Origin: Quadrisphaera setariae
Lineage (GTDB): Bacteria; Actinomycetota; Actinomycetes; Actinomycetales; Quadrisphaeraceae
Direction of reading: 5' to 3'
Assembly (NCBI RefSeq): GCF_008041935.1
Contig: NZ_VKAC01000008.1
Span: 124,001-188,000, forward strand
DNA length: 64,000 nt
The notes under the pieces are model-generated. The model saw only the letters and a list, made by a program, of their open reading frames with translations, was not told the origin of the DNA and did no database searches. The stretch's first letter is position 1; the number at the start of each line of letters is the position of its first letter. Of the stretch, positions 60,665-64,000 are shown piece by piece. The position numbers and the translations under genes were made by a program.

Positions 60665-62229
60665 TGCGCCACGCCCGGAGGCTCCTGCGACGCGAGAGCA
60701 CCGGTGGTGTCGGGGGTGGGCGTCTCCCACAGCTCCACCCGCAGCCAGTTGTGGTCGGTGCTGGAGACCAGCCGCCGCCCGTCCATCACGGCCCGCGCGT
60801 TGCCGGTGGTGCGGCCCAGGTCGTCGGTGGCCGTGGCCACCGAGCCGACCAGCCACACCCGCGGGTGCGGCGCCAGGGCGTCGACCTTGTCGCCGACGCG
60901 GCGGATCTCGAGCCCCCCGAGGGTGTCGCTGTCCTCCGGGGAGGCCACGAGCAGCGGGTCCGCCAGGCGGTCGCTGCCGGCCAGGCCCGGCGGGTAGTAC
61001 GCCTCCACCATGGGCCTCACGACGTTGCCGACGTAGACCACAGCGTCGCCGGGCTGCGCCTGCGCGGCGATCTGCTCGGCAGCGCCGGCCGGGTCGTCGA
61101 AGCCGGCGCGGGCCTGCCGGAAGTGCACCCCGGCCGGCACGAGGCAGGCCAGGAGGGCGACGACGGCGGCGGACGCGACCCAGCCCGCCCAGCGGCGCCC
61201 GCGGGCGAGCCGGCGGGCGCCGGCGGGCAGCGCGGTCAGCGCCACGGCCGCCAGCACGGCGATGGCGGGCAGGGCGGCGCTGGCGTAGCGCTGGTTGAAG
61301 TAGCCGCCCATGAGCCCGAGCGTGGTGATGGCCAGCACGGGCATCGGCGCCCACAGCACCAGGACGAGGGCGTGCCGCGTGCGGCGACGGAGCACCAGCA
61401 CGGCCCCGACCACCGCCAGGGCGAGCACGGGCCAGCCCAGCTGCGGGACGTCGCTGGCGAGGCGCCAGAAGGTGAAGAACTCCGGCAGCGTGGCAGGCGC
61501 CGGGGGGCGCTCGGCGGCCTGCAGCGACCCGGCGGCCACGAGGCCGACGCCCACCAGCCCCGCGGGCAGCGCGCTCGCCACGAGCGCCCAGCGGCGGGCC
61601 CGCCCGGGCCGCAGCCAGACGGCGAAGAAGGCGGCGCCCACGGACGGCAGGGTCACCAGCGGGTGCAGGAGCACCGCGAGCAGCGCCACCGCCGCGAGCG
61701 CCGGCCACAGCCACGCGCGCGGTCGGTGGGTCGACCGCAGCAGGAGCAGCACGGTCAGCACCACGCAGGCGAGGGCCATCGGGTACGGGCGGGCCTCCTG
61801 GCCGTGCAGGTACACCGCCGGTGCCAGAGCGGTGACCGCGCCCGCCACCAGCGCCCCCCAGGGCCCGGCGAACCGCCGGGCCAGCACCGCCGTGAGCGCC
61901 ACGAGGACGACGGTGGCCACCGCGCCCGGCAGGCGGATCCACCACGAGGCCTCGCTGACCGCGAGCCACGGGTGCATCAGCAGGTAGTAGCCGACCAGGC
62001 CGGCGTCGCGCTCGGACAGCAGGCCCATCATGTCGCCGACGCCGCGGCCGGCGGTGCTCAGCGTGTAGACCTCGTCGCGCCAGAACGGCTTGGCGTCGTA
62101 GCGGAAGGCGGTCAGCGCGGCGGCCAGCAGGGCGGGGAGGAGCACCGGGAGCCACCGCGAGCGGAGGTCGCGGCGGCTGCGGCCGGTGGCGGCCCGCGGC
62201 AGGGGCGGGTCGTCGAGGAGCGCGGTCAC
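60661..62229 (-). CDS. GT39-type membrane glycosyltransferase
   Basis: A 522-residue integral membrane protein with about ten to twelve membrane segments. The first outer loop carries FRYDAKPFWRDEVYT, with the Asp-Glu pair typical of GT-C/GT39 polyprenyl-phosphate-sugar transferases. The C-terminal soluble domain (about 385-522) ends in VRVWLVGSVATATD-like strands. It should move a sugar from a lipid carrier to an envelope acceptor. GTG at 62229 has GGAGG about nine bases upstream, which is preferred over the longer frame. Confidence 0.85.
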   Translation of the reverse strand: MTALLDDPPLPRAATGRSRRDLRSRWLPVLLPALLAAALTAFRYDAKPFWRDEVYTLSTAGRGVGDMMGLLSERDAGLVGYYLLMHPWLAVSEASWWIRLPGAVATVVLVALTAVLARRFAGPWGALVAGAVTALAPAVYLHGQEARPYPMALACVVLTVLLLLRSTHRPRAWLWPALAAVALLAVLLHPLVTLPSVGAAFFAVWLRPGRARRWALVASALPAGLVGVGLVAAGSLQAAERPPAPATLPEFFTFWRLASDVPQLGWPVLALAVVGAVLVLRRRTRHALVLVLWAPMPVLAITTLGLMGGYFNQRYASAALPAIAVLAAVALTALPAGARRLARGRRWAGWVASAAVVALLACLVPAGVHFRQARAGFDDPAGAAEQIAAQAQPGDAVVYVGNVVRPMVEAYYPPGLAGSDRLADPLLVASPEDSDTLGGLEIRRVGDKVDALAPHPRVWLVGSVATATDDLGRTTGNARAVMDGRRLVSSTDHNWLRVELWETPTPDTTGALASQEPPGVAQ

Positions 62230-62363
62230 ACGCGAGATCCTCCCAGCGAACCCTGGGAGGAGCGCGCTGGTGATCGTCTTCCCAGGTGGGCGGCGTGATC
62301 GGCCGTGGTCAGCGAGGCGTGCGCGGCGTGGCGCGCCTAGGGTGCTGTGCTCGTGGGAGTGCC
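62230..62363. other. Divergent promoter region without visible operator
   Basis: A 134-base stretch between the glycosyltransferase and antiporter genes, less GC-rich in part. I see no convincing promoter pair or dyad. Confidence 0.4.
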
Positions 62364-64000
62364 GTGCTCGTGACGCTGCCGGTCCCGCCCGAGCTCGTCC
62401 TGCTGCTCCTGCTGCTGGTGGTGGGCCTGTCCGCCGCCCTGTCCGAGCGGCTGCGCGTGGCCTCACCCCTGCTGCTGGTGGCGCTGGGCGCGGCGGTCGC
62501 GGCGCTGCCGGGGGTCCCGGCGGTCCAGGTGGAGCCCGAGCTGGTGCTCTCGGGGATCCTCCCGCCGCTGCTGTACGCGGCGGCCGTCCAGCTGCCCGCG
62601 ATGGGCTTCCGGCGCGACGCCTCCGCCATCAGCGGGCTCTCGGTGGCCCTCGTCCTCCTCAGCGCCGTCTCCGTGGGCGCTCTGCTCAGCTGGCTGCTCG
62701 GCGTGGGCTTCTGGTGGGGCGTGGCCCTCGGGGCCGTCGTGTCCCCCACGGACGCGGTGGCGACGTCGATCGTCAAGGGGCTGGGCGCCTCCCCGCGGGC
62801 GGTGGCCCTGCTGGAGGGCGAGGGGCTCCTCAACGACGCGACGGCCCTGGTGCTGCTGCGCACCGCCGTCGCCGTCGCCGCCGCGGGGACGGCGCTGGGC
62901 ACGACCGACCCGTCGGTCGGCTCGGCCGTCGGGGACTTCGCGTGGGCGGTGGCGCTCGCCGTCGTCGTGGGTCTCGTGGTGGGCCACCTCGACCTGGTGG
63001 TGCGCCGGCGGCTGGACGACCCCGCCGCCGGCACGCTCGTGTCGTTCGCGGTGCCCTTCGCCGCCTCGCTGCCGGTGGAGCACCTGGGCGGCTCCGGGCT
63101 CGTCGCGGCCGTGGTGGCGGGGCTGGTGACCAACCACCACGCGCCCCGCGTCCTCACGCCGCGGGCACGGCTGTCGGACTCCCAGACCTGGCGCTCGGCG
63201 TCGCTGCTGCTGGAGGGCGGCATCTTCCTGCTCATGGGGCTGGAGCTGCCGGCGGTGCTCGAGGCGGTGGCCGCCGACCCCGACACGGCCGGCGGGGTCG
63301 GGGAGCTCGGGCTGGGGCGCGCGGCCCTCGTCGCCGCGGCCGCCCTCGCCGCCGTCCTGGCGGTCCGCGCGCTGTTCGTGGCGGGCCTGCTCGCGCTGTC
63401 GCACCGGCGTCGCGACCGCCGGCAGCTCGCGCGGGAGCGGTTCAGCGCCGTCGCGCGGCGCTTCGAGGACCGCACCCCGGCGGAGGTGGCCGCCGCCATC
63501 ACCGCGCGCCGGGCCCTCGACGGCCCCGCGGGGCGCGTGCGGGGCGGCCTGCGGCGGGGCGGTCTGAGGGGGGCGTGGCGGGCGGCGCAGCGCCGCCCCG
63601 TCACCGAGGAGGCCGTCTCGAGGATCACCACCCGGCTGCGGCGCGTGCGGGCCGACCTCGACTACCTGCTCGACGAGCCCCTCGGGTGGCGCGAGGGCGT
63701 GGTGGTGGTCTGGGCGGGCATGCGCGGCGCCGTCACGGTGGCCGCGGCGCAGACGCTCCCGGAGGACGCCCCGCAGCGCGAGCTGCTGGTGCTGGTGGCC
63801 TACCTGGTGGCCGCCGGGTCCCTGCTGCTGCAGGGCCTCACGCTGCGCCGGGTGGTGCTGGCCGTCGGGTCCACGCGCCCGCGCGGCGAGGCGGAGGTGG
63901 CGGAGCAGCAGGCGGCGCTGGTGCAGCTGGTCGCCGACGCGGGACGCGCCGCCGTGGTGCCGGACGGCACCCCGCCGCGGCAGGCCCGGCTGCTGCAGCT
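62364..64000 (+). CDS. CPA1-type Na+/H+ antiporter, 3' end outside the window
   Basis: At least 545 residues, open to the window edge. Ten or more membrane segments with SPTDAVAT (the antiporter DPTDAV element), LLEGEGLLNDATALVLLR, and later EGGIFLLMGLELPA. A hydrophilic loop (about 355-450) separates these from EGVVVVWAGMRGAVTVAAAQ, which continues the transport core. It expels sodium or potassium for protons. GTG at 62364 has GGGAG four bases upstream; GTG at 62370 is an alternative. Confidence 0.9.
   Translation, partial: MLVTLPVPPELVLLLLLLVVGLSAALSERLRVASPLLLVALGAAVAALPGVPAVQVEPELVLSGILPPLLYAAAVQLPAMGFRRDASAISGLSVALVLLSAVSVGALLSWLLGVGFWWGVALGAVVSPTDAVATSIVKGLGASPRAVALLEGEGLLNDATALVLLRTAVAVAAAGTALGTTDPSVGSAVGDFAWAVALAVVVGLVVGHLDLVVRRRLDDPAAGTLVSFAVPFAASLPVEHLGGSGLVAAVVAGLVTNHHAPRVLTPRARLSDSQTWRSASLLLEGGIFLLMGLELPAVLEAVAADPDTAGGVGELGLGRAALVAAAALAAVLAVRALFVAGLLALSHRRRDRRQLARERFSAVARRFEDRTPAEVAAAITARRALDGPAGRVRGGLRRGGLRGAWRAAQRRPVTEEAVSRITTRLRRVRADLDYLLDEPLGWREGVVVVWAGMRGAVTVAAAQTLPEDAPQRELLVLVAYLVAAGSLLLQGLTLRRVVLAVGSTRPRGEAEVAEQQAALVQLVADAGRAAVVPDGTPPRQARLLQ

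Noticed and set aside
62309-63631. Minus-strand frame opposite the antiporter
   Set aside because: Product is Ser/Thr/Arg low complexity; the plus strand encodes a clear antiporter with motifs.
1-64000. Mobile elements, prophage, tRNA or rRNA genes
   Set aside because: No transposase, integrase, terminal repeats, tRNA cloverleaf or rRNA sequence noticed; base composition is even throughout.

Overview
The window is about 74% GC, with strong G/C bias at third codon positions, many GTG starts, frequent 4-base GTGA/ATGA overlaps between genes, and no rRNA, tRNA, CRISPR array, insertion sequence or phage gene that I could recognise. Cell-wall-binding repeat proteins, DtxR-type iron boxes, ABC sugar importers without their own ATPase, and families typical of high-GC Gram-positives point to an actinobacterium. 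A Kineosporiales-like genome (Quadrisphaera or Kineococcus relatives) is my best guess, at low confidence. It reads as ordinary chromosome.

Layout. (1) 1-14225, all on the plus strand: a carbohydrate locus. A DUF6807 protein (5' cut off) is followed by five overlapping genes (two Gfo/Idh dehydrogenases, a DUF993 TIM-barrel protein, a sugar isomerase/epimerase-like TIM barrel, a toroid-like protein), then a solute-binding protein, two permeases and a GH38 alpha-mannosidase. Near-identical LacI-type operators precede the first dehydrogenase and the binding protein, tying the two halves into one regulon. (2) 14182-24000: mixed metabolism, namely a flavin monooxygenase, a zinc-ribbon membrane protein, an AMIN-like protein, a nitrilase-family hydrolase, a covalent-flavin amine oxidase operon with DUF5996 and a UBP zinc finger, a VOC protein, a 39-residue small protein, a DEDDh exonuclease with BRCT domain, and a photolyase-like protein whose two domains are in reversed order. 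(3) 24071-27379: divergent siderophore-importer genes with an iron box but no ATPase. (4) 27399-36924: deaminase, hydrolase, two secreted CWB2 proteins, DUF1801, PPOX, an efflux pump, a zinc alcohol dehydrogenase and a secreted HNH nuclease. (5) 36997-44677: a second sugar regulon (phosphomannose isomerase, ADP-dependent-type kinase, class II aldolase, ABC importer) facing a divergent DeoR repressor. (6) 44695-53000: regulator/enzyme pairs (XRE/SDR, MarR/FAD monooxygenase), a short LuxR protein and an EAL-DICT-LOV-GGDEF blue-light c-di-GMP protein. (7) 52961-64000: a CAP/CWB2 secreted protein, an ECF sigma operon, a dCTPase-like enzyme, a methyltransferase/glycosyltransferase pair and a truncated Na+/H+ antiporter.

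The main candidates for something undescribed are: a dispersed family of membrane proteins with an acidic cytoplasmic start (16648, 47199, 58450, and partly 54519); the permuted iron-sulfur photolyase-like protein at 22701; the LacI-linked glycoside pathway at 1-14225; and several small regulatory structures (intercistronic hairpins in both sugar operons, an RBS-trapping hairpin, and paired dyads around regulators).
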